The position numbers were made by a program, and so were the translations under genes. A DNA stretch of 64,000 nucleotides from Flavipsychrobacter sp. (GTDB lineage: Bacteria; Bacteroidota; Bacteroidia; Chitinophagales; Chitinophagaceae): NCBI GenBank assembly GCA_016786565.1, contig JAEUVY010000072.1:1-64000 (forward strand), in the 5' to 3' direction. The notes below the pieces were generated by a model. That model saw nothing but the letters and a program-made list of their open reading frames with translations. It did not search any database and had not been told where the DNA came from. This document shows positions 27,199 to 37,067 of this stretch, piece by piece; positions within the stretch are counted from its first letter, which is position 1, and every line of letters begins with the position of its first letter.

Positions 27199-27672
27199 AT
27201 GTCTGAATTGAATTATCTGACTAAGGAAACGCTGGCCCAGATGAAGGAGGAGCTGAATAAGTTGAAAACTGTGGGTCGTGCAGAGATAGCCAGGCAGATA
27301 GCCGAGGCAAGAGAGAAAGGTGACCTGAAAGAAAATGCAGAGTATGATGCAGCAAAGGAAGCACAAGGACATCATGAGGCGAAGATAGCGCAGCTTGAAA
27401 GTGCAATTGTAACTGCAAGGGTAATTGACGCGAAGGATATTGATACAAGTAAGGTTTCTATACTCAGTAAAGTGACAGTTACTCATCTGGGTAATAAAAA
27501 GACTTTTGTTTATCAGATAGTTTCTGAAAAGGAGGCTGATCTGAAGCTGGGCAAGATATCTGTAACCTCTCCGATAGGTAAGGGATTATTGGGCAAACAC
27601 GTAGGAGATATAGCTGAGGTAACAGCACCAAGTGGTAAATTCAGTTTCAAGGTTGAAAGTATTACCATCTGA
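27199..27672 (+). CDS. greA: transcription elongation factor GreA
   Basis: A 157-residue GreA, the usual length. The N-terminal coiled coil (about 8-75) carries the acidic tip signature REKGDLKENAEYDAAKEAQG, with the D and E residues that coordinate the metal in the RNA polymerase secondary channel. The C-terminal FKBP-like domain ends with SPIGKGLLGKHVGD. It rescues backtracked RNA polymerase by stimulating transcript cleavage. It is followed two bases later by the HIT gene. Confidence 0.96.
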   Translation: MSELNYLTKETLAQMKEELNKLKTVGRAEIARQIAEAREKGDLKENAEYDAAKEAQGHHEAKIAQLESAIVTARVIDAKDIDTSKVSILSKVTVTHLGNKKTFVYQIVSEKEADLKLGKISVTSPIGKGLLGKHVGDIAEVTAPSGKFSFKVESITI

Positions 27673-27674
27673 TA

Positions 27675-28073
27675 ATGGCAACGATTTTTTCTAAGATCAT
27701 CTCTGGAGAGATACCGAGTTATTCGATAGCTGAGGACGAACGGTTCTTCGCCTTTCTAGACATAGCACCCATGCGTGAAGGGCACGTATTGGTAGTACCT
27801 AAAACGGAAACGGACAAGATCTTCGATGTTGCTGACGATCTGTTGAGGGAGTGGCTTGTGTTTGCAAAACCCATTGCCAAGGCAATAGAAAGTACATTTC
27901 CCTGCAACCGCTGCGGAATCAGCGTTGTGGGTCTGGAGGTGCCGCATGCACATATGCATTTGATCCCGATCGATTCGGCCGATGATCTCAATTTCACGCG
28001 TCCCAAGTTGAAGGTGTCGCCGGAAAGAATGAAAGAAATTCAGGAAATGCTTCTGGTCAAACTGAATGGATAG
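27675..28073 (+). CDS. HIT family hydrolase
   Basis: A 132-residue histidine-triad protein. The active-site triad is HAHMHLIPI with His91, His93 and His95. The N-terminal SKIISGEIPSYSIAEDERF and a LDIAPMREGHVLVVPK strand pair fit the Hint/HinT-like branch, which hydrolyses nucleoside phosphoramidates and similar nucleotides. Cytoplasmic. Its two-base spacing from greA indicates one transcript. It converges with the S1/P1 nuclease gene, five bases apart, with no visible terminator between them. Confidence 0.93.
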   Translation: MATIFSKIISGEIPSYSIAEDERFFAFLDIAPMREGHVLVVPKTETDKIFDVADDLLREWLVFAKPIAKAIESTFPCNRCGISVVGLEVPHAHMHLIPIDSADDLNFTRPKLKVSPERMKEIQEMLLVKLNG

Positions 28074-28078
28074 AACAA

Positions 28079-29098
28079 TTATCTGCCTACAGTAGGATAT
28101 TCTTTTTCACTACTACATCCACGGATCTTCCCCTTTTTCCACGATGCTTTATCGGCCGTGTAAAAAGGGGAATTTCTTTCTGTAGTAGCTTCACTATCCA
28201 GGTCTGACAGATCCGGGCGGCCGGCGTCAACCCAAGCTGTGTACCATATATCAGCGGTGAAACGTATAGCTCGCTTTAATTGCATTTCTACCATGCCGTT
28301 AAGCAGTTCATGGTACACATGCGAGAATTCATAGGTATGCACTTTCTGCCCGAATTTATTCAAGGTTGGCGTACCATCTTTCGATAGAACAAATTGCAGG
28401 TCTTGCGGTTTGTCCTTCCTCATTTTGCGGTGGTTGAGCAGAAGGTTCGTAAGTAGTGAGTAGCTGGTGTCCAATAGCGACCATGTGGCTTTTGACACGT
28501 CATCAATGTACTTTGCCTCTCTGGTGTTGAGCTTATAGGTGCGCCCAAATATTTCCGGCAATTGCGACTCCCAGAATGAATGGATGCCCGGTTGCCCGGT
28601 AAGTTGTCCGTTGTGGTTGATGGTGGTGTGCAACGGCACATGTGCATCGCCAATGTAGTGACCGAGGTCGGCGGCAAGAAATAAGATTTCCGTTTTCCGC
28701 TTCTTGCGAAAAGCCTCAGTGAGTTTCGCTTTCATGTCCACGATATACCATGGCAGTATGCCATATCGGTCCACACTGTCTTTGCCATATTTTGCGATGG
28801 CCTCTTTTATGGATGCCGGTAGTTGTTCATTCAGGTATCCATAGCTTTCGAGGTTGATGTAATGGCGCGGGTTTTCTGAACGGTCACCAAGTGTGTATTT
28901 CCTGAGATCGGGAACGGTGGATTCTTCAACAATAAAATCGGCATGATTGTAGAAGAACATACCCATCTCTGTCGGGAGTGCCATGATGGCACCCTTATTG
29001 ATGTGGTTGTGTCCCCATGTACCCCATGCTGACGCGTTGTGAACCTGACAAAGTACAATGCAGAGTGCTATAAAAGTGCGGCATTTCATTAGAGCCAT
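28079..29098 (-). CDS. S1/P1-type nuclease
   Basis: A 339-residue exported zinc-dependent nuclease of the S1/P1 (phospholipase C-like) family. ATG at 29098 or 29089 gives a signal peptide ending ASA; an upstream start in the track would break this. Cleavage would place Trp25 (WGTWGHNHINKGAI) at the mature N-terminus, as the family requires for Zn binding. Further ligands are visible in the NPRHYINLE region and in LAADLGHYIGDAHVPLHTT followed by a final HSFWES. Likely degrades single-stranded nucleic acid or removes 3'-phosphates in the periplasm or outside. Confidence 0.9.
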   Translation of the reverse strand: MALMKCRTFIALCIVLCQVHNASAWGTWGHNHINKGAIMALPTEMGMFFYNHADFIVEESTVPDLRKYTLGDRSENPRHYINLESYGYLNEQLPASIKEAIAKYGKDSVDRYGILPWYIVDMKAKLTEAFRKKRKTEILFLAADLGHYIGDAHVPLHTTINHNGQLTGQPGIHSFWESQLPEIFGRTYKLNTREAKYIDDVSKATWSLLDTSYSLLTNLLLNHRKMRKDKPQDLQFVLSKDGTPTLNKFGQKVHTYEFSHVYHELLNGMVEMQLKRAIRFTADIWYTAWVDAGRPDLSDLDSEATTERNSPFYTADKASWKKGKIRGCSSEKEYPTVGR

Positions 29099-29157
29099 CT
29101 TCCGTCGGTTTGAAGATGTAAGATAGGGTATGAAATAAAACAAAGGAAATTATGTTT

Positions 29158-30231
29158 TTACTTGCGCAGGGCCGATGCTCGTTTCCTTGCAATGAGGAGC
29201 ATTACCGCAGACATTGTTACTGCCAGAATAGCGAATGTCAGTAATGGCGATAGGTCCTGAGTAAGCCATGCCAATGCTACAAGCAGTATGTTTACAAACA
29301 CAATAACAATGACTGCAGCGGTGTGTGAAAAGCCGGCATCAAGCAGGTAGTAGTGAATGTGTGTACGATCGGCGAGGAATGGAGAAACGCCTCTTTTCAA
29401 CCTCAGCGCAAAAACACGAAGGGCATCAAAAACGGGAAGGAACATCAGCGCGACGATGATAGACATCATGCCCTGAGATGAATGGATAAGCGTGACGTTA
29501 TGCGTATTCTGTCCGGTACCGTATAGATTCAGCAAAGCAGTGCAGAGCGTGAATATGGTCAGCCCGAGTACCATGGAGCCGGTGTCGCCCATGTAGATGC
29601 GTGCAGGTGCCACGTTGTAGTACAACAGGCCGGCAGTTGCACCTAAAAGACTAAGCGAAATGCCGGCCATGTTCTGGTCGCCCAAAATAGCGAACAGAGC
29701 CGCGGTAATACCGGTGTAGAGGATGCCAAGCGAGCAAGCCAACCCATCTATGCCATCCATGAAATTAAAGACGTTGATAAAGAACGTGCCGCCGATTATT
29801 GTCAGGACCGCACTGGCGTAGTAGGGCAACTCCCAAATGCCGCCGATACCATAAAGAGAAGTGATGCGTATGTCGGCAAGCAAAACTGTGATAGAGGCGG
29901 CAACCAGTTGAGCGATGAGCTTTTTTGATGGCCGCATATTCATGATGTCATCGTACACACCGGTAAAAAAGAGGATCACTGAAGCTGCTACAACATAATA
30001 CCATTCCAGATACATGAAGAACGCCGATGCGACCATGTAGCCGGCGAAAATGCCGATACCTCCCAGGCTGGCGATCTGATCTCCGTGAAATTTCCGCACA
30101 TTATCCGGTATGTCAAATATCTTTCGGGAGCGGGTAATGAAAATGATCTTCCGTACCGCATACAGGCTGATGACAACTGATATGATAGCAGCAGCCAGAT
30201 ACAACAGGTATGGGGGGAGTGGAGTGGTCAT
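29158..30231 (-). CDS. undecaprenyl-phosphate sugar-phosphate transferase (MraY/WecA family)
   Basis: A 357-residue polytopic membrane enzyme with about ten hydrophobic segments. The ATG at 30231 is preferred to an earlier start 13 codons upstream since it directly precedes the first membrane helix. Family motifs are present: LGGIGIFAGY, the catalytic Asp region FNFMDGIDGLACS, YMGDTGSMVLG, and the cytoplasmic His loop DRTHIHYYLLDAG. WecA-type enzymes start O-antigen or capsule repeat synthesis on undecaprenyl phosphate. The O-antigen ligase-like gene nearby suits this. Sugar specificity is unknown. Confidence 0.9.
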   Translation of the reverse strand: MTTPLPPYLLYLAAAIISVVISLYAVRKIIFITRSRKIFDIPDNVRKFHGDQIASLGGIGIFAGYMVASAFFMYLEWYYVVAASVILFFTGVYDDIMNMRPSKKLIAQLVAASITVLLADIRITSLYGIGGIWELPYYASAVLTIIGGTFFINVFNFMDGIDGLACSLGILYTGITAALFAILGDQNMAGISLSLLGATAGLLYYNVAPARIYMGDTGSMVLGLTIFTLCTALLNLYGTGQNTHNVTLIHSSQGMMSIIVALMFLPVFDALRVFALRLKRGVSPFLADRTHIHYYLLDAGFSHTAAVIVIVFVNILLVALAWLTQDLSPLLTFAILAVTMSAVMLLIARKRASALRK

Positions 30232-30314
30232 GTAGTGCGCAAAAGTAGCCTGTGATGCTGCAATATCCAATGTCTTGTTATGACATCAAAGGCTAAACGG
30301 TTACCTTATCGTAA

Positions 30315-31232
30315 TTATTTTGTGAGATATTGTGCGGTAAAAGAATACAGGTTAAAATGAGGGTCTGATAGAGCTGTTTTAAGACGCGCCTGCAACTGTT
30401 GGTGGTCTATGTCGCGCATGCGGTGTGCCTGTATCAGCTGCCAGCATTTTTCAGTAAGCAGGTGCAGGCGTTTTTCCGGAAGTGAATTCTGTTCTTTAAG
30501 AAATGCTTCAATAGCACCGGCAAGTTCTTCAATGCCGGTGCCGTTGGTGGCCACTGTTTTCAGTACCGGAACTTCTTTGTCGCCATTAGCTTTTTCGTGG
30601 GTAAGTATTCTCAGGTTACGATACAGTCCTTCAGCCCCATCCCTATCCGCTTTGTTCACCGCGAAAATGTTAGCGATCTCCATGATACCTGCTTTAAGGG
30701 TCTGCACTTCATCGCCTGCCTCAGGTACCAGTGTCACGACTGTACAGTCGGCAAGACCGGCTATTTCCACCTCGCTTTGTCCTACGCCTACCGTCTCCAC
30801 CAGAATGAGGTCGAACGGGGCTTCCTTCACAATGTCGGTGATCTCAATGATGCGGGCATTCAGTCCGCCAAGTGCTCCACGACTGGCCAATGATCTGATG
30901 AAAATGTTCGGATTGGTATAATACTCGCTCATGCGGATCCTGTCGCCAAGTATCGCACCATAGTTGAACGGAGAAGAAGGGTCGATGGCAAGGACAGCTA
31001 TCTTCATATTCTTTTGCAGCCAATGCGCCAGTAGTGCATTGACGAGTGTACTCTTACCTGCACCGGGTGGGCCGGTAATACCCACCACCCGCGCATTGTG
31101 GTTGCGGCGAAGCATGAGCAACAGGTCCCGGGAGCCCGCAAGCTGGTTCTCAACAATTGTGATGCCACGGGCTATTGCTGCAAAACTGCCCTCGTGAATC
31201 TGCTGATATAATGTATTAATATTGCTCTGCAC
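30315..31232 (-). CDS. meaB: MeaB-like G-protein chaperone of methylmalonyl-CoA mutase
   Basis: A 305-residue SIMIBI-class GTPase. Walker A is GPPGAGKST (54-62), followed by DPSSPFNYGAILGDRIRM, the VETVGVGQSEVEI switch region, and the base-specificity motif NKADRDGAEG. MeaB protects and reactivates B12-dependent methylmalonyl-CoA mutase. No mutase gene lies in the window. The start codon is GTG at 31232. The next gene on this strand is the WecA-like gene 84 bp away; a functional link is not obvious. Confidence 0.92.
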   Translation of the reverse strand: MQSNINTLYQQIHEGSFAAIARGITIVENQLAGSRDLLLMLRRNHNARVVGITGPPGAGKSTLVNALLAHWLQKNMKIAVLAIDPSSPFNYGAILGDRIRMSEYYTNPNIFIRSLASRGALGGLNARIIEITDIVKEAPFDLILVETVGVGQSEVEIAGLADCTVVTLVPEAGDEVQTLKAGIMEIANIFAVNKADRDGAEGLYRNLRILTHEKANGDKEVPVLKTVATNGTGIEELAGAIEAFLKEQNSLPEKRLHLLTEKCWQLIQAHRMRDIDHQQLQARLKTALSDPHFNLYSFTAQYLTK

Positions 31233-31306
31233 TAAAAACTGTTTTTCTACGTTTTAGAAGAACGAGTGGTCAAACTGTGAGCAAAAGTAGCTTTCTAAAC
31301 GATAAA

Positions 31307-32527
31307 ATGGCAGACAAATCCAATGTGGCGTTGGTTTGTATCCTTGGCATGTTTGCCGGCTTCCTGTTTTCGAGGGCGGCATTGTCTATATCGATGTTTT
31401 TGTTTGGTATCAATGCTATCAGGGATGTGCCGCCCCGCGAATGGCTGCGACAAAAGTGGTGGTTGCTTGGGCTTGCCTGGGTGGCAGTGTTTGCCATTTC
31501 AGGGTTATGGAGCGCAGATAAAGGCCAGTGGAACGACCATCTGCAAACAAAATTGCCATTCCTGCTGCTACCGCTGGCTTTTTCTTATCAGCCACGTTTT
31601 TCGGGCGGGCAACTAAGGTTTTTTACCATGTCAGTTGCCGTGATGCTACTTATCTCGGCTGGCTACACCATCTCCATATTCCTGAGCGATCCTGTTTATT
31701 ATATAAACGAGTATAAGGTGTCGCACATGTTGCCCACACTGCCTAAGAAGGATCACATAAGGAGCAGCATGGCGGCGGCTTTGTTTGTAATATGGTGTGT
31801 GTATGCATGGCCACAGATGACGGGGAAAAGGATGAAGCTGATAGTGGGGAGTTGTGTGGCTTTGTTGGTAGTGTACATACACGTGCTCGCGGCAAAGACA
31901 GGGTTATTGTCCTTCTATTTGTTTCTTGCGGCATGGGGCATATACTTGTCTTTCGGACGCCGGAAATTGTTGGGGATAGCGGTGATAGCAGCGATGCCCG
32001 TGGTCCTGTTTATTGCAATGCGTAGTTTGCCTACGCTACGCGAGCGTTTTGTGTACATTGGTTACACCATCTTCATGTATCAGCATAATGAGCGTACCGA
32101 TAATCTGGGCGATGTGGCAAGGCTGGTATCCTATCAACTGTCAGGTAAACTCATTGCCGACCACCCCATGACGGGAGTAGGCGCAGGTGACATGAAGCAG
32201 GAAATGGACGCAATGTATGAGCGCTATTATCCGCAGACAGATGAACATGGGCGGCTATTGCCCCACAACCAGTTTCTTGTGGTGGCACTTGGCTGCGGCA
32301 TTCCCGCAATGTTGTTATTCGCTGCCTGGGTATTCTGGCCGCTGACGAAAATGAAACGTAACAGGCAGAGTTTTTTCTTTTTCGTAGTGTGGTTCATACT
32401 CTTTATTCAATTGATGATAGAGCCTGTCCTTGAGGTGCAATTCGGGGTATTTGTGTATCTGTTTTTCCTGTTACTTATGCTTCAGGAATTGGGTGAACGC
32501 GCCGAGAATAAATTGTTGTCTGAGTGA
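31307..32527 (+). CDS. O-antigen ligase-like (Wzy/WaaL) membrane protein
   Basis: A 406-residue protein with about ten to twelve hydrophobic segments. The ATG at 31307 is favoured over a GTG ten codons upstream. The Wzy_C pattern is visible in the large periplasmic loop: DHPMTGVGAGDMKQEMDAMY followed by the conserved PHNQFLVVALG. Such proteins either ligate O-polysaccharide to lipid A core or polymerise repeat units. It is divergent from meaB and converges with yidC on a palindromic terminator. Substrate unknown. Confidence 0.8.
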   Translation: MADKSNVALVCILGMFAGFLFSRAALSISMFLFGINAIRDVPPREWLRQKWWLLGLAWVAVFAISGLWSADKGQWNDHLQTKLPFLLLPLAFSYQPRFSGGQLRFFTMSVAVMLLISAGYTISIFLSDPVYYINEYKVSHMLPTLPKKDHIRSSMAAALFVIWCVYAWPQMTGKRMKLIVGSCVALLVVYIHVLAAKTGLLSFYLFLAAWGIYLSFGRRKLLGIAVIAAMPVVLFIAMRSLPTLRERFVYIGYTIFMYQHNERTDNLGDVARLVSYQLSGKLIADHPMTGVGAGDMKQEMDAMYERYYPQTDEHGRLLPHNQFLVVALGCGIPAMLLFAAWVFWPLTKMKRNRQSFFFFVVWFILFIQLMIEPVLEVQFGVFVYLFFLLLMLQELGERAENKLLSE

Positions 32528-32548
32528 TCGTAAACAGTAAATGGGCAT

Positions 32549-32584
32549 AAAAAAAACAGCCGCGATATCGCGGCTGTTTTTTTT
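32549..32584. terminator. 36-bp palindromic bidirectional terminator
   Basis: A perfect palindrome: eight A, CAGCCGCGAT, its complement and eight T (centre 32566/32567). It serves both the O-antigen ligase-like gene and yidC. The yidC stop codon (32583-32585) lies in its T/A tail. Confidence 0.9.
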
Positions 32585-34421
32585 ATTTCTTACGAGGTTG
32601 TGCTTTCGCTTTGTCTGCCTGCATTTTCTGCATTTCTTCCAGCTTCATCGCCCATTTCGATTGGGCCGGTGGTTTGTTTTTATTTTCCTGCAACTGAGCG
32701 TGAATTGCCTGCTCGTTGATGAAGTATTTCTGAATGATGAATTGTTGTGCGATACTCAGAAGGTTTGAGAAAGTGTAGTAGAATGTAAGCGCTGCCGCCA
32801 TACGGTTGAATACACCCATCAGGATGATAGGGAAGATGTATGGCATATACTTCAGCATAGGGTTATTTGGGTCTTGTGGCGTCATGTTGCGGTTATACAA
32901 CGCAAGGAAGAGGCTCGATGCAGTCATGAGCAACGTGAAGAGACTCACGTGATCGCCATAGAACGGTATGTTGAAACCAAAGTTCAAGATACTATCGTAG
33001 GTAGACAGGTCATCGGCCCACAGGAAGCTCTTCTGACGGAACTCGATGAACGACGGGAAGATGTAGTATATCGAGAGAAGTATCGGCAGCTGGAACAACA
33101 TCGGCAAACATCCACCCAATGGGTTGACACCGGCGGAGCGGAAAAGTTTCATTTGCTCCATACCGAACTTCTGTTGGTCGTCACCACATTTCTCACGCAG
33201 CTCGTCCAGTTCCGGCTTCAGCACGCGCATCTTGGCGCTGGACAGATAGCTCTTGTAAGTAAAGAACGAGAGTATGAGCCTGATGAATATGGTCATGAGC
33301 AGGATGATAACAGCATAGTTGCTCACAAAACCTGCGAGGAAATAGAAGATGGGGATAATGGCAAACTGATTGATGTACTTTACGAATGCCATAATACCAA
33401 CGCCCAGCGGCACCATTTCGTCCAGATCAATGTTGTATGATTTGAGGGTCTTGTAATCGTTCGGTCCTATGTACCATTTCATGGCTGCCGTGTTGACATT
33501 GCCGGCAGGTTTCATGGGCAGCATCATAGTCGCGTTGTTATACGCCACTACACCTTTTGTACCGTCCTTGTACCAGAACTTGGAATCCATTTTACTGAAT
33601 CCATCGTCGGCTATAAGAGCTGTACTGAAGTATTGTTTACGGAGTCCGAGCCAATGGGGCGCATTGCTTTTGTTGTCGATGGTTTTTTCTTCTGCGGCAA
33701 CGGTGAAATAGTCGTGGTCTTCATCCTTATTGCGGTAGTAGACCTGGGTGTTCATGCGTTCATTCGCAAGATCTTTTTCTGTTGGCAGCAGTGACGCGTT
33801 CCATGTGAGCGGAAGCGATGAAGCCTGAATGCCGGTAAGCACTAGGTTGCAACGCATCATGTAGTCATCGGCAGGGAGTGTGTATATTAACTCCACTTTT
33901 TTGCCATTTCCAAGGTCGGCCACAAAATCTATGGTCTTGTCTCCATTTGGTTCTGTGCGTGTCACCGGTGAGAAATACAGGTCGGCGGTGGCACGGTTGT
34001 TATCGATCGGGAGGGTAGCACTGAGTACATTGCCACTACCATTGAAGAGAAAGAGATCTTTCTTTTGGTAGGTCTTGTATTGTTTCAGAGCCGCAGCAGT
34101 AGGGTAGGCACCTTTTGTGGTGAATTCTACTGAAACTTTACCATTCTCAAGAGTAACTTTCTGAGCGGTACCGTTGAAGGCGGGCGGCTGCAATGCGCGC
34201 AGCGCCAGCGTAGCTGAGTCGGCGGTAGCTGAGTCAACACCCGCAGTTGCGCTCATCAGCTTGCTGCTGTCAACGATAGGACGTGGATGCGCCTTGGCGT
34301 AAGCTATGCTGTCAGCCTGTTTTTTTTCATAAAATACTTTTTGTTCGTGCTGACTGTACATTACATACCCTATCAGCAACGCGGCTAAAAGAGAAAAGCC
34401 GATAACCTGGTTACGATCCAT
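32583..34421 (-). CDS. yidC: membrane protein insertase YidC
   Basis: A 612-residue Oxa1/YidC insertase, the usual length in Bacteroidota. The ATG at 34421 starts MDRNQVIGFSLLAALLIGY, the typical N-terminal membrane segment; the longer frame to 34466 is discarded. A periplasmic beta-domain (about 60-345) is followed by the five-helix core (about 350-560) with GVNPLGGCLPMLFQLPILLS and the family's cytoplasmic Arg-containing groove region. The tail is Lys-rich. It inserts membrane proteins alone or with SecYEG. Confidence 0.96.
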   Translation of the reverse strand: MDRNQVIGFSLLAALLIGYVMYSQHEQKVFYEKKQADSIAYAKAHPRPIVDSSKLMSATAGVDSATADSATLALRALQPPAFNGTAQKVTLENGKVSVEFTTKGAYPTAAALKQYKTYQKKDLFLFNGSGNVLSATLPIDNNRATADLYFSPVTRTEPNGDKTIDFVADLGNGKKVELIYTLPADDYMMRCNLVLTGIQASSLPLTWNASLLPTEKDLANERMNTQVYYRNKDEDHDYFTVAAEEKTIDNKSNAPHWLGLRKQYFSTALIADDGFSKMDSKFWYKDGTKGVVAYNNATMMLPMKPAGNVNTAAMKWYIGPNDYKTLKSYNIDLDEMVPLGVGIMAFVKYINQFAIIPIFYFLAGFVSNYAVIILLMTIFIRLILSFFTYKSYLSSAKMRVLKPELDELREKCGDDQQKFGMEQMKLFRSAGVNPLGGCLPMLFQLPILLSIYYIFPSFIEFRQKSFLWADDLSTYDSILNFGFNIPFYGDHVSLFTLLMTASSLFLALYNRNMTPQDPNNPMLKYMPYIFPIILMGVFNRMAAALTFYYTFSNLLSIAQQFIIQKYFINEQAIHAQLQENKNKPPAQSKWAMKLEEMQKMQADKAKAQPRKK

Positions 34422-34600
34422 GAAGAGGAAAATGAGGCGCAAAGGTAATAGATTTAGAACTACCATCGGTGCAGGCTTTCCGGTGTGGTGCTGAAATAGT
34501 GTTAATTATTCTATATTTTGCCGGTTGGCGGCATTTCACCGGGTCAGGTAACGAAATTGAGGGGCTTGGGCAAAGTGTGCTATCTTGCATCAGATATTGC

Positions 34601-35989
34601 ATGATTCGTTTCTTTATATCATATCTCTTTTTCCTTACAAGTGCTTCTGTAGTTTATGGGCAACAGATGGGCAACGGAGCCGGTAGTCGTGTCATCAAGG
34701 AAATAAGGGTAGAAGGAAACAATGTCACAAAATCAAGGATCATACTCAGGGAGCTGAGTGTTGCCGTTGGTCAGCGGATACCGGCAGATTCTATAACTGC
34801 ATTGGTGCAGCAAAACAAGCTTCGACTTTTTAATTTGCAGTTGTTCAATGAAGTGGATCAGGAAACAGTACCCTCCGGAGACGATAGTCTGATCTGGCAC
34901 ATACATGTAAAGGAAAGATGGTATGTTATCCCGACTGCAATTTTGCAGTTTGCCGACAGGAACATCAATACCTGGTGGGTCGATCAGAACCACGACCTGG
35001 AAAGGGTATCGGCAGGCCTCACCGTCACTAACCGTAATTTCAGGGGCAATCTGGAGGCGCTCTCAGTTACAATTCAGGCCGGATATACACAGAAGTTGGG
35101 CGTGAGTTATATGCTGCCTTACCTGAACAAGGGCCAGACCCATGGTTTGGGCATTGTGGCAGCCGTGGCGAGAAGCAACCAGACCTACTATGCAACCGAA
35201 AACAATAAACTTCAGTTTGCCGGTCTGTATTCAGGGCCGGTTGTGTGGCGGCAGGCCGAAGGCGGGATATCTTATGTGTACCGTCCGGCCTATGCCAGGC
35301 GCCATGTTCTGCAACTTATGTATCGGGAAATGAGTGTGGGTGACACGATCTTGCACCTAAACAATGATTTTTTTGCTGATTCGTCGACCAGGGCACAGTT
35401 TGCCGAAATCAATTACAGGTACGAATATAATGGTGTAGACAACTGGAGTTACTCGCTTACCGGCGAGAAACTGGTGGCTACAGCAGTGGCCCGGGCCGGT
35501 TGGCGGGGGCTGAATACACAATTATTTACTACAGTTGAAGCAGGTATCTTTCGAAGGCCATTGCCGCACTGGTATGTGTCGGCGGTGGTGCGGGGCAGGT
35601 TGATGTTGCCGCAGTCGTTGCCTTATTATTTTCGCAATGGTTTGGGGACACAAACAGATTATGTGCGGGGATATGAGTACTATGTTACCGATGGATATCA
35701 TTATGGGCTCGTGAGGTTGAGCCTGAAAAGAGAATTGTATAACAACACTTATTCCCTGCCGGTAAGGTATTTTACAGCTGTGCCGGTGCGCATATACCCA
35801 AAGGTATTTTTTGATGCCGGTTATATAAACAACCCCACGCCACGCACCAATACGCTTGTGAATACGTGGCAATACAGTGTGGGTGTGGGTTTGGACCTTG
35901 TTACCTTTTACGATATGAAGGTGAGGGTTGAGTATGCCAGAAACCATCTGGGGCAAAATGGACTATATTTACACTTCAATAGCGAATAG
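34601..35989 (+). CDS. BamA/TamA-like outer-membrane protein with one POTRA domain
   Basis: A 462-residue protein. The ATG at 34601 begins a signal peptide (MIRFFISYLFFLT to VYGQ); 44 codons upstream are discarded. One POTRA-like domain follows (about 35-115: IKEIRVEGNNVTKSRIILRE with LRLFNLQLFNEVD). The rest has the alternating pattern of an Omp85-type barrel, with RGYEYYVTDGYHYGLVRLS resembling the VRGY loop. Full BamA has five POTRA domains, so this is a minor Omp85 relative of unknown substrate. It is followed by nadK 51 bp later. Confidence 0.8.
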   Translation: MIRFFISYLFFLTSASVVYGQQMGNGAGSRVIKEIRVEGNNVTKSRIILRELSVAVGQRIPADSITALVQQNKLRLFNLQLFNEVDQETVPSGDDSLIWHIHVKERWYVIPTAILQFADRNINTWWVDQNHDLERVSAGLTVTNRNFRGNLEALSVTIQAGYTQKLGVSYMLPYLNKGQTHGLGIVAAVARSNQTYYATENNKLQFAGLYSGPVVWRQAEGGISYVYRPAYARRHVLQLMYREMSVGDTILHLNNDFFADSSTRAQFAEINYRYEYNGVDNWSYSLTGEKLVATAVARAGWRGLNTQLFTTVEAGIFRRPLPHWYVSAVVRGRLMLPQSLPYYFRNGLGTQTDYVRGYEYYVTDGYHYGLVRLSLKRELYNNTYSLPVRYFTAVPVRIYPKVFFDAGYINNPTPRTNTLVNTWQYSVGVGLDLVTFYDMKVRVEYARNHLGQNGLYLHFNSE

Positions 35990-36040
35990 TGGTCATGTAT
36001 TGTGTGATCGTGACACTTTTCTACTTAAAGCCACTGCAAG

Positions 36041-36919
36041 ATGTTATTAGCATTATACAACAGGACATTTAACGAACAAGACGTACCCTTCCTGAAAAGT
36101 GTTTTGCAGCTTTTGGAAGCGCACAAGTTGCAGTTGGTATTTTACAATGAATTCTATGATCGCCTTCAGGCACACGTGCAGCTGCCCGAGAATACGAAAG
36201 TATTCACCGGCAAACGCGATCTGCCGCCGGGTACAGACATGCTCATCAGCCTGGGGGGCGATGGTACCATGCTGGACGCGGTGTGTTTTGTGGGCAATAC
36301 CAACATTCCGCTCATAGGCGTAAACCTTGGCAGGCTTGGCTTTCTTGCTGCCATACCCGAGGAAGAGGTGGAGGCAGCGATACTGTCGCTGGTCAGAGGG
36401 TCTTACACACTGGAAAAGAGGTCATTACTGCATCTGGACTCAAGTGTTCCGTTGTTTGACGGTTCACCTTTTGCGCTTAATGAGTTCACTATCCACCGTC
36501 AGGATACATCTTCAATGATCAAGATACACACTTACCTGAACGGTGAATTCCTGAATACTTATTGGGCCGATGGACTCATTGTGGCCACCCCTACCGGTTC
36601 TACAGGATATTCGCTGAGTTGCGGAGGGCCGGTCGTGTTTCCGCAGGCGTCCAGTTTTGTTATCACCCCCGTTGCGCCTCACAACCTGAATACCCGCCCA
36701 ATAGTGGTGCCGGACGATAACGTGATCTCGTTCGAGATAGAAGGAAGAACGGAGCAATTTCTTTGCACCATGGACGCACGCACCGAGACGATCAGGAGTA
36801 ACGTGCAGCTTGCAGTAAAAAAAGAGCAGTTTATGGTATCGTTGGTGCGGCCCGATGAACATAATTTCCTTAAAACGATCCGGCAGAAACTCTACTGGGG
36901 TATAGATAAGAGGAATTAG
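36041..36919 (+). CDS. nadK: NAD kinase
   Basis: A 292-residue cytoplasmic NAD kinase that makes NADP. Motifs are GGDGT at 72-76 (LISLGGDGTMLDA), GVNLGRLGFLAAIP, LNEFTIHR, and the Gly-rich TPTGSTGYSLSCGGPV. The length is typical. Its usual role needs no partner in the neighbourhood. The 148-bp gap after it (36920-37067) is AT-rich and probably carries the promoter of the next gene, though I cannot fix an exact TAnnTTTG element. Confidence 0.96.
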   Translation: MLLALYNRTFNEQDVPFLKSVLQLLEAHKLQLVFYNEFYDRLQAHVQLPENTKVFTGKRDLPPGTDMLISLGGDGTMLDAVCFVGNTNIPLIGVNLGRLGFLAAIPEEEVEAAILSLVRGSYTLEKRSLLHLDSSVPLFDGSPFALNEFTIHRQDTSSMIKIHTYLNGEFLNTYWADGLIVATPTGSTGYSLSCGGPVVFPQASSFVITPVAPHNLNTRPIVVPDDNVISFEIEGRTEQFLCTMDARTETIRSNVQLAVKKEQFMVSLVRPDEHNFLKTIRQKLYWGIDKRN

Positions 36920-37067
36920 CATGTGATTGTTTTCTATGCGGGTTATTGCCGCCCACTTGCTCGTCTTAAAATATTGCTCTATTTTTATATTTTTATAATT
37001 GTTTTCTTCCTGCGACCAAACGTTTGGGAGATTTTTTTCGTCTGATAATAGCAGCTATTGATCGCCC

